From: Lantana camara
Taxonomy: Eukaryota; Streptophyta; Magnoliopsida; Lamiales; Verbenaceae
Assembly: GCA_037501455.1 (NCBI GenBank)
Contig: CM074857.1
Span: 30,400,001 to 30,464,000 of the forward strand
Direction: 5' to 3'
Length of the DNA: 64,000 nt
Shown: positions 1 to 10,846 of the stretch, piece after piece
Layout: each line of letters starts with the position of its first letter
Numbering within the stretch: position 1 is the first letter of the stretch
The notes under the pieces: generated by a model
What the model saw: only the letters and a program-made list of their open reading frames with translations
Told to the model about the DNA's origin: nothing
Databases searched by the model: none
Position numbers and translations under genes: made by a program

Positions 1-480
1 GTCCCGTGTGGAAGGGCTCTCGCTCAACGGATCAAAGGTACGCCGGGGATAACAGGCTGATGACTCCCAAGAGCTCTTATCGACGAACTCGTTTGGCACC
101 TCGATGTCGACTCATCACATCATGGGGTTGAAAAAGGTCTTAAGGCTTCGGTTGTTCACGGATTTAACTGGTACGTGAGTTGGGTTTAGAACGTCGTGAG
201 ACAGTTCGATTCCTATCTACCGTTGGTGTTAAAGAGAGAACTAAGAGGAGCCAACCCTAGTACGAGAGGACTGGGTTGGGCCAACCTATGGTGTACCGGT
301 TGTTGTGCCAATGCAGCACCGGGAAGCTAAGTTGGTATGGAAGAACTACTGCGCAGCGGGAAATCCTTCTCTATACAAGTTCTCGGACGAGGTTTTTGAA
401 CAGAACTTCGATAGGCGAGAGGTGTAAGCACCGTGAGGTGTAAAGCGATCTCGTACCAAACGAAACAACTTTTAACTCTT
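1..480 (+). rRNA. rrn26: Mitochondrial-type 26S rRNA, 3' end (partial; nuclear insertion likely)
   Basis: This is the 3' part of a large-subunit rRNA, running in from before the window. The peptidyl-transferase segment GGATAACAGGCTGAT is near 47-61, and the sarcin-ricin loop AGTACGAGAGGA is at 259-270. The sequence matches what I know of plant mitochondrial 26S rRNA rather than nuclear 25S or plastid 23S. The 3' end near 480 is an estimate. It is followed by mitochondrial-type spacer and then, within 1.3 kb, by nuclear transposable elements, so it is probably a NUMT and not a working rRNA gene. A join between organelle and nuclear contigs in the assembly is the alternative. Confidence 0.85.
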
Positions 481-1008
481 GTGGGGTCTCGAAGATTAAA
501 TGTAGCTGCCAACCCCAGTCAGAAAGCTGAAATGAAAAAGTCTTTTCTACTTTTTTTAATAATAAGATAAGCTTCATAGCCCCAACCGGGGTCCTTAGAC
601 CGCAACTTACTAAACACTGGTTCAATCCTGCCGGCCAAGCAACCTAGGTGGGAATAGTGAAAGAAAGAGAAGGGAAAGAAGCGGGGTAGAAGAATTGATC
701 AACTCATCAGGCCTTGAGATGCTGTTCAAACCGTCGTTGTAGCTTGTTGGGCTTTGGAATTATTAGCGGGCAAGCCCACACCCGAAGCTGACTAGGAATT
801 GTTTAGTTTAAGAGAAGGAGGATCGTATCACATCAGTTTGTCTTCTGGCAAGAGAAATCGCATCGAGAAAGTCCCGCCCTTAGCCAAGAGTGGACCTGGC
901 GGTCCCTTAAAACCGATCAACGGGAGCTAAGAAACGGCTATGCTTGTCTAAAAAAAGACAGAAAGAAAGCAGAAATTCGATGACGACAGAGATAGAGATA
1001 TAGAAAGT
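481..1008. other. Mitochondrial-type spacer downstream of 26S rRNA
   Basis: No protein gene is visible here. The mixed-composition, GC-richer sequence differs sharply from the AT-rich nuclear DNA that follows 1758, and it holds a partial trnfM. In many plant mitochondrial genomes trnfM lies close to rrn26, so this stretch is best read as part of the same mitochondrial segment. The right limit is set by where retrotransposon-like coding begins. Confidence 0.55.
680..711 (+). pseudogene. trnfM: Truncated mitochondrial trnfM (5' half)
   Basis: The segment begins AGCGGGGTAGA and continues through the D-arm to CAACTCATCAGG, which fits the 5' half of plant mitochondrial initiator tRNA-Met with two substitutions. 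It breaks before the anticodon arm, and the following bases do not continue the tRNA. It is therefore a remnant. Its place about 200 bases after the 26S rRNA end matches the usual mitochondrial neighbourhood. Confidence 0.6.
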
Positions 1009-1263
1009 GTGCCGCAAGTAAATAGTTCTATGGTCGTTGGGTGCAACTCTTTACTCAAAGGCTACAACCAGCAAGAGAATATATACTATGATGAGACATT
1101 CGGTCCAGTTATCAAGATGGATACGGAGGATATAAAACACGTTGCCCTGGGGTCTCCTATTGGTATATACTCAACCAAGGTGATGCCTTTTGGTCTAAAG
1201 AATGCCGGTGCAACTTACCAGCGAGTAATGACCAACATCTTCAAAGAACTTCTTCATCACGAC
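1009..1263 (+). pseudogene. Reverse transcriptase fragment, copia-like then gypsy-like
   Basis: One open frame reads first GYNQQENIYYDETFGPVIKM, which resembles the Ty1/copia RT block 'KG.Q.EGIDY.ETF.PV.K'. Within a few codons it becomes SPIGIYSTKVMPFGLKNAGA and then TYQR, the hallmark Ty3/gypsy RT block. No catalytic YxDD segment follows, because the sequence breaks at the truncated end of the MITE at 1265. The piece is too short to function. It may be a fusion of two retroelement scraps, which are known in plant mitochondrial DNA, so it could belong to the same organellar segment as the rRNA. The gypsy call is firm; the copia call is tentative. Confidence 0.6.
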
Positions 1264-1264
1264 C

Positions 1265-1757
1265 TTAGTGCGCTTTGCCCCCTATTCTTTGAATTAGTGC
1301 GATTGCCCCCCCTAACCTTTAAAAAATATCACACTTAACCCCTTTTAACAAACTTTGACCATCGATTTCTCATTCGTTATGGCGACCCAAGCTTCAAGAC
1401 CACCGTCATCGTGTTCGTCTCTCCCAGGCGAACAAAGCCCACACCCTAGTCGACCCTATTAGCCTCCGAAAGCCGTTACAATTCTTCATCTATTATGCGC
1501 CATCTTTGACCGATGATTTCTACTTCGTCGGTTGTCGGATTTTGGTTCCGAGATCTTGGTTGTGTTCATTACGTCGAGAACTTCAATTTGATATATAATA
1601 TCAACATATTTGAAATCTACTTTGTACAGATTTGTTTTTCTAAAGTGGTTAAGTGTCACATTTTTCAAAGGTTAAGGAGCCAATTGCACTAATTCAAAGG
1701 CTAGGGGGGCAAAGTGCACTAAGCCCCAAAGGATTAGGGGGTGTCTGGGATTAACCC
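1265..1757. mobile_element. Mutator-type MITE, copy 1 (left end truncated)
   Basis: Long terminal inverted repeats of about 70 bases are visible: the left arm from TTAGTGCGCTTTGCCCCC matches the reverse complement of the right arm ending GGGGGGCAAAGTGCACTAA. The right end continues to GGGATTAACCC at 1747-1757, but the outermost 30 or so bases are absent on the left, so no TSD can be seen. The interior (1380-1475) matches in reverse complement the interior of the complete copy at 57263-57785, including a GTCGACTAGGGT-type core. There is no transposase; it is a non-autonomous element. Confidence 0.75.
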
Positions 1758-2162
1758 TTAAATATATATTAAATTAAAAATTTTATATTAATTTTTTATA
1801 TAATAAAGAAAATGAGAGTAAGGTAAGAGAACGAAAAAAGAAGTTAAGAGATAGATACAAAATAAAATGTTGAGAGTGATAAAAAAAAAATATAATTTTA
1901 GAGTCCAAGAGACCAAAGCGGTTACTCTGTCACTTAATAGATGTTATACTAGTTCATCTTCAAATGCAACATAAATAATTTGGAATTTTAGCATAATATC
2001 CATGATTGACTGGTGTCGAATCCGTAAAAAATAATTAAATTCCTATTAACAACTAAAATAATAGAGTATAGTGCAAAAAGGGATGATCCACGAAAATTGG
2101 TTGATTTACTTCTATCAAATCATAGGAAATTCACGAAAAGCAACTACAAAATGGGGGGTTTT
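1758..2162. other. AT-rich DNA without a recognisable gene
   Basis: I see no ORF of substance, RNA gene or mobile-element terminus here. The stretch separates the truncated MITE from the TRIM-like element and ends with the left TSD GTTTT at 2158-2162. Confidence 0.5.
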
Positions 2163-2413
2163 TGAAAGTGTAAATTGTTTTCTCCATTTAATAATATCAA
2201 AGTACAGTGGTATTTATAGCGTACAATACAAGCTCTAAGATCTATACAAAATATTATAGAAGATACTTAGAGATAATTACAACTAATTATATGCTAAATA
2301 TAACACTAACAGAATATACCTAAAGATAATACATAATAACAAATCTCTCTAAAAGATATTGACAAGATATACAAATATTTACTATAACGTAATATTAGAA
2401 TATTATGTTCACA
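2163..2413 (-). repeat. 3' LTR of the TRIM-like element
   Basis: This 251-base repeat matches 6769-7007 along its whole length with scattered substitutions and a few indels. On the minus strand it is preceded by a G-rich tract (plus strand CCCCCCGG after 2418) that would serve as the polypurine tract. Confidence 0.8.
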
Positions 2414-2734
2414 CACACCCCCCGGCCGCCGCCGCCGTCCCGGCAAGCTCTAGTCGCGTAGAAGACATAGAGCTTTATCTCGTGCAATGTAGAGAGAATT
2501 CCAACAAGCTGACAAAGTACCAGTCTAACCCATGGAACTTCCAGAGGATGCAGATGTTTCAGACGAGATCCTAGTGGAACTACCAGGGAATGTTCCAGAC
2601 GAACTTCCAGAGTAAGTTCCAGACAAAATACCAGAGAGACCGATCCGATGTTGTTGGTGAAGAATGTACCGAAGTTCAAAATCAAACAGCAAAATACCAT
2701 CTTGACGGTCAGGCCGCATACCTAACAGAGCGCT

Positions 2735-2831
2735 AAAAGGTGACGGAGGTGACGTTCGAAAAAGCATCATAGAAGGTGATGGTCGACAAACCGTCACAAA
2801 TCCCAACGAAGGTGACGGTCGACAGAGCATC
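2735..2831. repeat. Short repeats in the TRIM interior
   Basis: Imperfect units of about 45-50 bases built on 'GGTGATGGTCGACA...CGTCACAA' occur twice here and resume at 6678-6722 after the solo LTR. The solo LTR therefore inserted inside a small tandem array. Confidence 0.55.
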
Positions 2832-5800
2832 TGTAACATCCCGTTCGTCCGACTTATAAGGTACGCCTCATTTTAACCTTTTTATGTGTTTAATTAGGTG
2901 ATTTTGTATTTTGCTCGGCCCTATTTGAACTCTTTATGAGTTTAGGGGCCCTTTTGTAATTTTCTCTTTTTAGGGGTTTTTCGGTCATTTATTGTTTGAA
3001 CGAGATTTTGACCATTTTGACCCCTTCAACGCGTTCGGGGCATCGAAACGAGTCCTAAGACTCTGAGTTTGCCCAATTCTGACATCGTTAACCCCTTCTT
3101 CCGACCGTTTTCGTGTACGAGGACCCGAGATATAATACCCGGATCCTCGTTTTGCGTGCCATAACTCCAGTCTTAGCGTTCTCTCTCTCTCTCCCGCGAT
3201 GCTATCACTGTTCACACACACTCACGGTGTGTTTTCATACACTACTCAAACTCGCTAGTTTCTCAACGGATTTCAACGAACCAATAGTCCATTTCGTAGA
3301 GCTCGACGACGCGGTCACAACCGTACCAAGATCTCGACCAACCGACGAGCGGAGGAGGCCCATTTCAGCGATTTTCAGTCGCGCTTGGAGGGGTGGCGGA
3401 GCCGTCACTTTGCCGGCCTTTCACGGCGGCTTCCGGCAACTTTCCGGCGACACGCGCCCCAGACCCTGAGAGAAGACCTCCTGGCGCAGCGCGGGACGTT
3501 GGCGGTGCACGCACCGCCTGAAGCTCATGCCGCCGCCGCGTGAACAGTGTCACAGCGGTGCTCCGGCGTCCTTTTTCTACAACGGTTAGTGTTTTCCAAG
3601 GTTTTCCGACCTCCCGAGTCCATTTCCAGCATCGCTTTCACCGATTGTTAGCCGTAGGTGGTGGTTCCGGCGATGAGAGTGGCGGCAGAAACTTCGGCGT
3701 CCAACGGGGGCCTTTTCCGGCGATCTTTTGGTCTCGGGCCCTTGACGAAAGTTGTTCGGAACGACGAGAACTAGTGGCCATTGATCAAGCGACTCCAGAT
3801 TTGGCCGATTGGCGGCGAATCGCGGTGGCACAGTGGCGGTGCAACGGCGGCGCTAGCTCCGAGGATTTTTTCGGCGAGCTACCTTAGGGCTTTCGAAGAG
3901 CTCGTCACGGGTAAGACAATGCTTCTTTCACATCACATTTTGGTTCACCGGTTTGCAAGTAATTTGGATTTGAAGATCTTAGGGTTTTCATATTCTTGGA
4001 TTTGAAATTGGAGACAATTGGCTTGGAATTTGCAGAAATTGGTTGAGGAATTGGAACGAGCACGAGGAGTACTTGCGCGGATGATTTTTCGGGATTTTTC
4101 CGGCATGCTCCGGCGGCGGCTGAGCGGCGGCCCCCCACTGTTCCGGCGGCGATCCGGCAGCCTTCGGACAGTATGTCCGCTTCGTCGTGGTGAGTCCAAC
4201 GCCACTTTCTGTTCATCAATCGGACACTCGGTTTAATTTCTGCGAATTTATTTGTGCATTTGTGATTTATTTGATTAATTGAACTAAATGTAATTTAATT
4301 ACGATTTGCTTGACTTATCGATTTATATGAACTCCGATGTATAGGAAATCTTACATTTAATGAAATGTGGTATGCATTGATTCTTTGAATTGTAAATTGA
4401 ACCCCGTTATGCCGAAATTGTATTAGTTATTAATTGTTTAAAACGTAATTCGTACTTGTATGTTAAATAAATTGATGAATATGCATTGCTTGGTATTTGA
4501 AAATATGTAATGAATTATGAATGTATAAATTTATGAATTGTTGTTGATATTAGTTTCCTTTCATGCTAATTGGGTATAATTCTCGTACAAGGGGTGTTTA
4601 TGAAATTTTAGAAAATACAAATTTATATAACTTGAATTAATTGAACCTTGTCATTTGAAAACGATTAAGCTAATTTTGATTTAAGTAAAAGTTGAATTAG
4701 CATGCCTTGGATGATTAAATTTGGGACTTTTGCAATTAAAGTTTAATTACCTAACTTGAATTGGAATTGAATATGTAAAATATGAATTGTATGAATTGAG
4801 TAGGGTTAGAATTTGATTTGTAACCTCGTGAAATTTGTATGAATTAGGAAGCATGCTATTATGAATTATTTAATTTATTAATATGTGTCAATTGTATGAA
4901 AGGTGCTACGTGAATTTGCATGAAATGAATTAAGTAAACTTTGTTAATTAAATTTGTTATACAATCCATGAATTGTTTATGTGATAAATGAATAATATGA
5001 TTTGATTAAATTATGTAATGTTTCTTCTGCAAATAATTGCTATGCATTTGATCCCTGTTTGTGTGATTGCATTTGTCGTGCGTCTCTATGGGGTTGTTTA
5101 AGTCTGAGTGTGAGTCGTGTGTTGTGTTTTGTGTGTCCAGTTGGTACAGGTGCACCTGGGGTGGTGACTTGTGGTCGTGCAGGTTCCGGGGTGGACCTTC
5201 TGCTTTGTGGTCTATAGTGTTTGCTACCAGGTGAGGTTAGGATATAGTTATACCCTATTGCAATGTGCTCGTTTTCAAATGCATGCGGTTTATAAGCCTT
5301 ATGTATATGTAGATATGTACGAAGTACGTATTTTGCTAGTTTTGTCATATGATTTGATTTGAAAAGTACGAAACGCTATGTATGAGCCTATGTATGCTTT
5401 GTCTCAGTTTTGTTATGATTTCGAAGTCAGTCTGCGTGATATGTACGTACGATATGATAAGTACGATATGCATGTAATATCTCTATCTGTTTGTAGCGTG
5501 ACGTGACTTATGAGATAAGCTTTGTGATAAGTGTGATTTTTGCGTTATGCCTGGGCCGCCGACGATAGGATCAACCCGGAACCCACCATGAGGAAGGTGG
5601 GGGATGGAGTCCTTGGGTGTGAGTGTCATGAAACTCATACCCTGACATATTAGTGTGCATTGTTAGGGTATGTACAGCCCTTCCATCATCCGGTGAAAGG
5701 TATGTCTGTTTGCCTTATGTTTTATGATTTGTATTTTGGTTTTGAGTTGTGTCTGTCAGTCTCAAGTTCGTGAAACGGGGGTAGGCTCCTAAATTAAGAT

Positions 5801-6672
5801 AAAAATTGGTATACTTTTATACTAATGAGTTACGTTCCGGTATGTGTGTTAAGTCTGCATGAATCTGAGTTTGTGCCTTAAGAAACCTTTGATTTAAGAT
5901 TTGTTTAGTCTGTTTGATAAGTCTCCCTATATGTATATTATCACGGGAAATGTTTTGGCGTGCAAAAACTAACCCCGGGTTCACGAACGTTGCTTCTTCT
6001 ACGTGTTGTGCTCTATATATATGTAGGTGTGTGTGGGTAGCCCCTCGCTCAGTCTTTGGACTGACCCCTCCCCGTTTATGTTTTTAGTGTGCAGGTTTCG
6101 GTTTCGGTTCGTGTTGGAGTTCGTGCTAGGCGGCGGTGTGTCGTGTCTTTTGAGTCTGTATCTGCACGTTTCAGTTTGTTAAGTATTTTGTTCTGATTTA
6201 CAATTTGTAAATTTTGTATAAGATATGTTTTGTGCAGGTTTGGATTTATGAATTGAATGTTTGGAATTTCGGGACAGGTTAGGATAGGTGTTTGGATTAG
6301 TTGAACCCGTCTTGATTGTATGATTATTCGGGACAGGTTTCTAGGGCCAGCTGAACCCGTTTTATTGTGTAATTGTTCGGGACAGGATAGGACAGGTTTG
6401 CTGGATTAGTTAAACCGTGTAGTTGATTTTATACTTATAATGCGCGGTATGTTAAAGTATGAAAAGTTTTTGGAAAGTTGGCTTTTCGTATTGCTTCCGC
6501 TGTCATGTTTTGCATCTTTTCATTCGTACAGGGTTAGGTACCGCCTAGCTAGTGGGTGCGTTCTGCGTTTGTCACCCGTTCGCTATGACTGGTGCGTGTG
6601 CGGACTCTCCATTTCGTACACGTGTTGGGTCCTAGTGCGGGGGTGTGATGCCCCACCGCTTGGGGTGTTACA
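2832..6672 (+). mobile_element. Solo LTR, large-LTR Ty3/gypsy family (3.8 kb)
   Basis: It starts TGTAACATCCCG and ends GGGGTGTTACA, and is flanked by the perfect 5-bp duplication GCATC (2827-2831 and 6673-6677). No primer-binding site, gag or pol lies inside. The segment near 6030-6110, with a 'CACTCAGTC...ACTGACCCCTC' type motif and a GTGCAGG block, matches the equivalent part of the LTRs at 20474-23511 and 28118-31728, so it is a diverged member of that family in the same orientation. A GC-rich block (about 3300-4200) is peculiar to this copy. Short GC-rich reading frames there do not resemble known proteins. Confidence 0.8.
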
Positions 6673-6756
6673 GCATCACATGAGGTGATGGTCGACAGAG
6701 CGTCACAAGAAAATCCCAATTTATAAAAGCGAACCTTGGGAGGGAGAAAAACCTAA

Positions 6757-6768
6757 GCTCTGATACCA
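6757..6768 (-). other. Primer-binding site of the TRIM-like element
   Basis: Minus strand TGGTATCAGAGC abuts the LTR end at 6769. It is a 12-base complement of plant initiator tRNA-Met, the usual primer of many plant LTR retroelements, and it fixes the element's orientation. Confidence 0.8.
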
Positions 6769-7007
6769 TGAAAGTGTAAATTTGTTTTCTCCATTTAATA
6801 ATATCAGAGTACAACGGTATTTATAACGTACAATACAAGCTCTAAGATCTATACAAAATATTCTAGAAGATACTAAGAGATAATTACAGTTAATTATATA
6901 CTAAATATAACACTAACAGAATATACATAATAACAAATCTCTATAAAAGATATTGACAAGATATACAAATATTTACTATAACGTAATATTAGAATATTAC
7001 GTTCACA
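6769..7007 (-). repeat. 5' LTR of the TRIM-like element
   Basis: This 239-base repeat is the partner of 2163-2413. On the minus strand it starts TGTGAACGT and ends ACACTTTCA, followed at once by the primer-binding site. Confidence 0.8.
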
Positions 7008-8019
7008 GTTTTAAGTTTAACTAATCTATTAGCATGCACACAATTTTATTTTATTTTATTTTTTGGTAGGGAACCGGTCAAAGAGACCGTGGGATTTTTT
7101 ACTGAGGATCCCTCCTCAGATATAATCAACTGGAAACCAAGAGTTCATACAAGCCATAATCCACCTATCAAAAAGGGAAAATAAACAAAAATGCCCCTTC
7201 CAAACAAAAGCAATACAAAGCGAGGGCAAATTATAGAAGACAAGACCTTTAGAAAAATTAGTAAAATCATCTTGCACAGGGTTTTTCTTGAGACACAGGT
7301 CCCTGAAACTAACCGAACTAATGATAGCAACCACTGGCCTATTCTTGTGGCTTCTAGGCTCCCAGGCTTCAAAGCAAAGCTTATCACAGAGAAGGCTCGA
7401 CTCATCGCCAGCGTCCTCAGGATAATTTCAACACTCCAAAATAGTGTGAGCGGTGGAACGTAAAAATTCCGGCTGGTATCGACCACATCCGTCAATTACA
7501 TAAGTATAAACTGGCCGCCCATGGCGACTTTCCTCCATGTTTTTGCTAGAGCAGGGTGTACGACTATAAAATATTAGCACATCATAAACAAAACCACCTT
7601 TCTCAAGCCAATTCAAAAGCTAATAATGATTCTAGGGATTGAATTTAGAATGAGGAGTAAGCTTACAGCTCCTCTTATTTGCCTTAGTAAAATAATTAAA
7701 GTTTTTACAGACTTTAGTATTATCCGACAAAAATAGAACATTGTTGGCCAGCCCTAGATCAAGCTCGTCGGCCACCAAACCAAGACTCTGTTTACCATTC
7801 TTATTTCTTCTCTCCAGGTTGCGAAATTTTTCTTTTTTTGTATTCCTCAAAACAGATCCCTGAGCTCTGCATTGCCTGTAAGGAATAAAGAAAAGGGGGA
7901 TTAGCAAACTTGAATTGTTCCAAATATTTACCTTATTGAAGCACAACATCAAGACCATTTGAAACACGACATTTCCCATTTATCCATGTTAACTATATCT
8001 TTTAATTGCCTTTTTATAT

Positions 8020-8480
8020 GTTCCTCAGGAAAATCCCAAGAAGTTTGGGTCTTTGCCCCGCGCTTAGCTAGAAAGTCCGCGGCTTGGTTTCCTTCCCGGT
8101 AAATATTTGTTAAGGAGACTTACATAGGTCCAACAATCTTGTAGAATTACAAAATCAGCTGATTAATTTTGAGATCCCCAGAGCGCCTTCGCTGAACAAT
8201 AGATAAGACCACTTTAGCACCTATTTCAATCCAAAGTCTGTCACACCCGATATCCTTAGCCAACTTAGCACCTTGGACAAGTATATTAGGTCAGTCGTGG
8301 TGTTAGTCGCAACACCGATTATACTGCTAAACGCACACACCACCGGGAGGCCTGTCCTGGGTTACCTTTTGAAGCGCCATCCGTATTTAATTTCAATTGC
8401 CCCTGGTGAGGCCGTACCCATTTGACCTTCTTAGGACTGCTACAGATAGGTTGTTGTAGGCAAATACCAAACAGATTCGC
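8020..8480 (-). pseudogene. LINE 1 RNase H domain remnant
   Basis: Minus-strand reading around 8330-8440 gives KLNTDGASKGNPG, the first catalytic-Asp motif of plant LINE RNase H. Further on (8030-8110) a segment equivalent to 'YREGN..ADFLA.RGA' appears, the usual end of the domain. The parts are in different frames. Downstream (7065-8020) is non-coding 3' sequence. Confidence 0.7.
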
Positions 8481-8889
8481 TCTATAGATGTCCTCTTTCC
8501 ACTTCTTCTGATTCATGTATTTCATTAGCTTTGGTAGGGTGTATTTCATTATAATATCTGTGTCTCATGTATTTCGCCCATAGAACGTTGCTCGTCCGCA
8601 ATCTCCACCCAAGCTTGTGAGAGAAAGATTCAATAATATCATCCATGTCTCAAACTCCTAGGCTGCCTTCTTCCACAGGGAAACACATTCTCTTCCAAGA
8701 AGCCCAATGAATTCGTCTCCTATCATTCGAAGATCCCCACAAGAAGCTATTCAGCATGAGCTCCATGGATCTCAATATAGATTTGGGTGGGTTGAGAATT
8801 TGAAGCATATGCAACGGTATAAATTAAAGCACTGATTTAAAAAGTTGCAATCGACCCCTATGCAAGAGTCTAGCAGATTCTTACCCTTG

Positions 8890-10470
8890 GATTCTAGCTC
8901 TAATTTTAGCTGTAATATCATCAAACAAAGCTATTCTTCGTCTGTCTCAAAATAGAGGTGCCCCAAGGTATTTAATCGGTAGATTATCTCTCGAGAAATT
9001 AAGAACCTCTTCAACAATGGATGCTTCTCTATCTGAATTATTTCCCACAACATACAAACACTTATTAGTGTTCAACTTTTGACTTGAAGCATGCTCATAT
9101 TGTTCCAGAATAAATTTGACACCCTGGAGAGAAGTCCGATGACTATTGGTAAAGATAATGGTGTCATCAGTATAAGTTAAGTGGGAAATCACAACGGAAG
9201 CATGATTTTTGAATCTAGCGTCTTCCTGTGCAATCAAGAACCTGTCAAGTAAGATGGTCAAATAATCAACTCCAATAACTAAAAGAGATGGGGAGAGAAG
9301 GTCTCCTTATCTTAACCCACGAGTAGAGTGGAAGATTCCTGACGAGCCACCATTGACCATTATAGAAAACCAACAACTATTAATAGAAGATTGAATCCAT
9401 TAAACCTACTTTTTAGGGAATCCCTTCCACTGAAGGACCTCTATCAAAAAATGTCATTCCATGCAGTTGTAGGCCTTTGCCATATCTAGTTTGAGAAGCA
9501 AGTTCTTATTTCTACGATGTGAATCTAGGGAGTGGACTATTTCTTGTGCTATGAGGATATTATCGCTGCTCAAGCATCCTTTGATGAAGCCACTATGGCT
9601 TGGGGAAATCACCTCTGGAAGCACTTATAAAAGCCTAGAATTCTGCAATTGGATATGATTTTGTTCTTCACATTACAGAGGCTGATTGGTCTAAAATCCG
9701 ACCAATAAACGTGGTTGTCTTTTTTAGCAACAAGTAGCACCATAGTAGCTGAATAAGCTTTGGGCAGCCAGCTTCCCTGATAGAAATCAAGCACAGCCTC
9801 CACGATGTCATCTACAATAAATGTTCCAAAAGTGTTGGTAGAAACGTGCCCTATACCCATCTGGGTCTACAGCGCGGTAGAAACGTGCCCTATACCCATC
9901 TGGGTCTACAGCGCTGTACGGGTTAATGCTAAACACAGCCTCTCTTACTTCTTCCCTCATCGGCATTATGATCAAATTATTCACCTCTTCCAAGCTCAAC
10001 ATGGGCTGCACATGATCAAACATTGCATTGAACTCATTAGGAATCCCTTCAGATGTTAAGAGGTTCTGGAAGAAGGTCTTAGCCGAATTTCGTATCTGCT
10101 CTATATTGGTGATTTTCGCGTCCTCTTCTTTTATCGATCGAATTTGGCCTCGAAATCTTTTCTTCTTAACAAGCGCATGGAGATAATGCATATTCCTCTC
10201 ACCATCCTTAATCCACTTACACGCAGCTTTTTGCCTCCAAAATTCTGCTTCCATTGTCGTGGCTCTGTTTCGCAAGGCAATCCGCCAATTAAGTTCCATT
10301 AAATTCTCCTCATTAGGACAATTGTCATATCTCTCCTCAGCCACTTTCACTACACTCTCTGCCTCATCAACCTTATCAAAAATGTTACCAAACCATTGCT
10401 TATTCCAAATTTTGAGGTGTTGCTTAAGACGGTTGAGCTTTACATGTAGTTTCCAAAGCTCTTTAGTTTG
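8890..10470 (-). pseudogene. LINE 1 reverse transcriptase remnant
   Basis: Minus-strand pieces read in family order: 'EERYDNCPNEENL' (N-terminal linker), 'DPDGYRARFY', 'WSDFRPISLCNV' and, near 9160, LTYTDDTIIF, where the catalytic YADD is altered to YTDD. 'LPIKYLGAPLF' follows at about 8950. Stops and frame changes separate the blocks. A 39-base tandem duplication at 9841-9918 repeats 13 codons in frame. Confidence 0.75.
9841..9918. repeat. 39-bp tandem duplication inside LINE 1 RT
   Basis: Two adjacent units (9841-9879 and 9880-9918), each starting GAAACGTGCCCTATACCC, differ at one base. The length is a multiple of three, so the frame is kept and 'AVDPDGYRARFY' is repeated. Probably a local slippage event. 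Confidence 0.85.
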
Positions 10471-10473
10471 GAC

Positions 10474-10846
10474 CTATTGTGACCAATTCTCTCTAACAAT
10501 TTCCACTATCTTCGGGTGTCTTAGCCACATCTCTTGGAAGCGAAAAGAGGAGGAAAATAGGCTATTATCTTTCCCATACCATATTAGAAGTGGGCTGCAA
10601 TCCGATTCGCCGCGAGAGAGGTGCTGGACTAGGATATATGGAAAGTCATCAGCCCAAGCTTCATTTATGAGCACTATGTGTAAATGTTGCCTCATCGGTC
10701 CCCTAGCCCAAGTAAAGTTAGATCCCTCAAACCGTGGCTCTATCAGGTTGCAGTCTTGAATAAAGTTGTTACACTCAGCCATGCCTAACAAGTCTGGTTG
10801 GTTTCCACCTCAGCGTTCGTCAATCTTGGTAATAATATTGAAGTCT
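10474..10846 (-). pseudogene. LINE 1 endonuclease, C-terminal part
   Basis: Minus-strand reading gives 'GMAECNNFIQDCNLIEPRFE' and 'GSNFTWARGPMRQ', which matches the LINE 2 endonuclease at 36193-37017. The stretch ends at the insertion point of the solo LTR. Upstream coding resumes at 14383. Confidence 0.75.

Larger units (their letters stand above)
2163..7007 (-). mobile_element. TRIM-like LTR retroelement, split by a nested solo LTR
   Basis: Two similar direct repeats (2163-2413 and 6769-7007) begin TG and end CA. They are flanked by the perfect 5-bp duplication GTTTT at 2158-2162 and 7008-7012. On the minus strand the 5' LTR (6769-7007) is followed directly by TGGTATCAGAGC, the complement of the 3' end of initiator tRNA-Met. 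Without the nested insertion at 2832-6672 the element is only about 1.0 kb, with roughly 500 bases of interior and no gag or pol. That fits a terminal-repeat retrotransposon in miniature, or a heavily deleted relative. Confidence 0.8.

Noticed and set aside
1..480. A working rRNA gene
   Set aside because: The flanks turn into nuclear mobile elements within 1.3 kb and the neighbouring trnfM is broken, so a nuclear copy is more likely.
3113..4236. Several GC-rich reading frames in the 2832-6672 LTR
   Set aside because: They overlap in many frames, resemble no protein I know, and lie inside a sequence with LTR ends and a target duplication. GC-rich composition explains the open frames.
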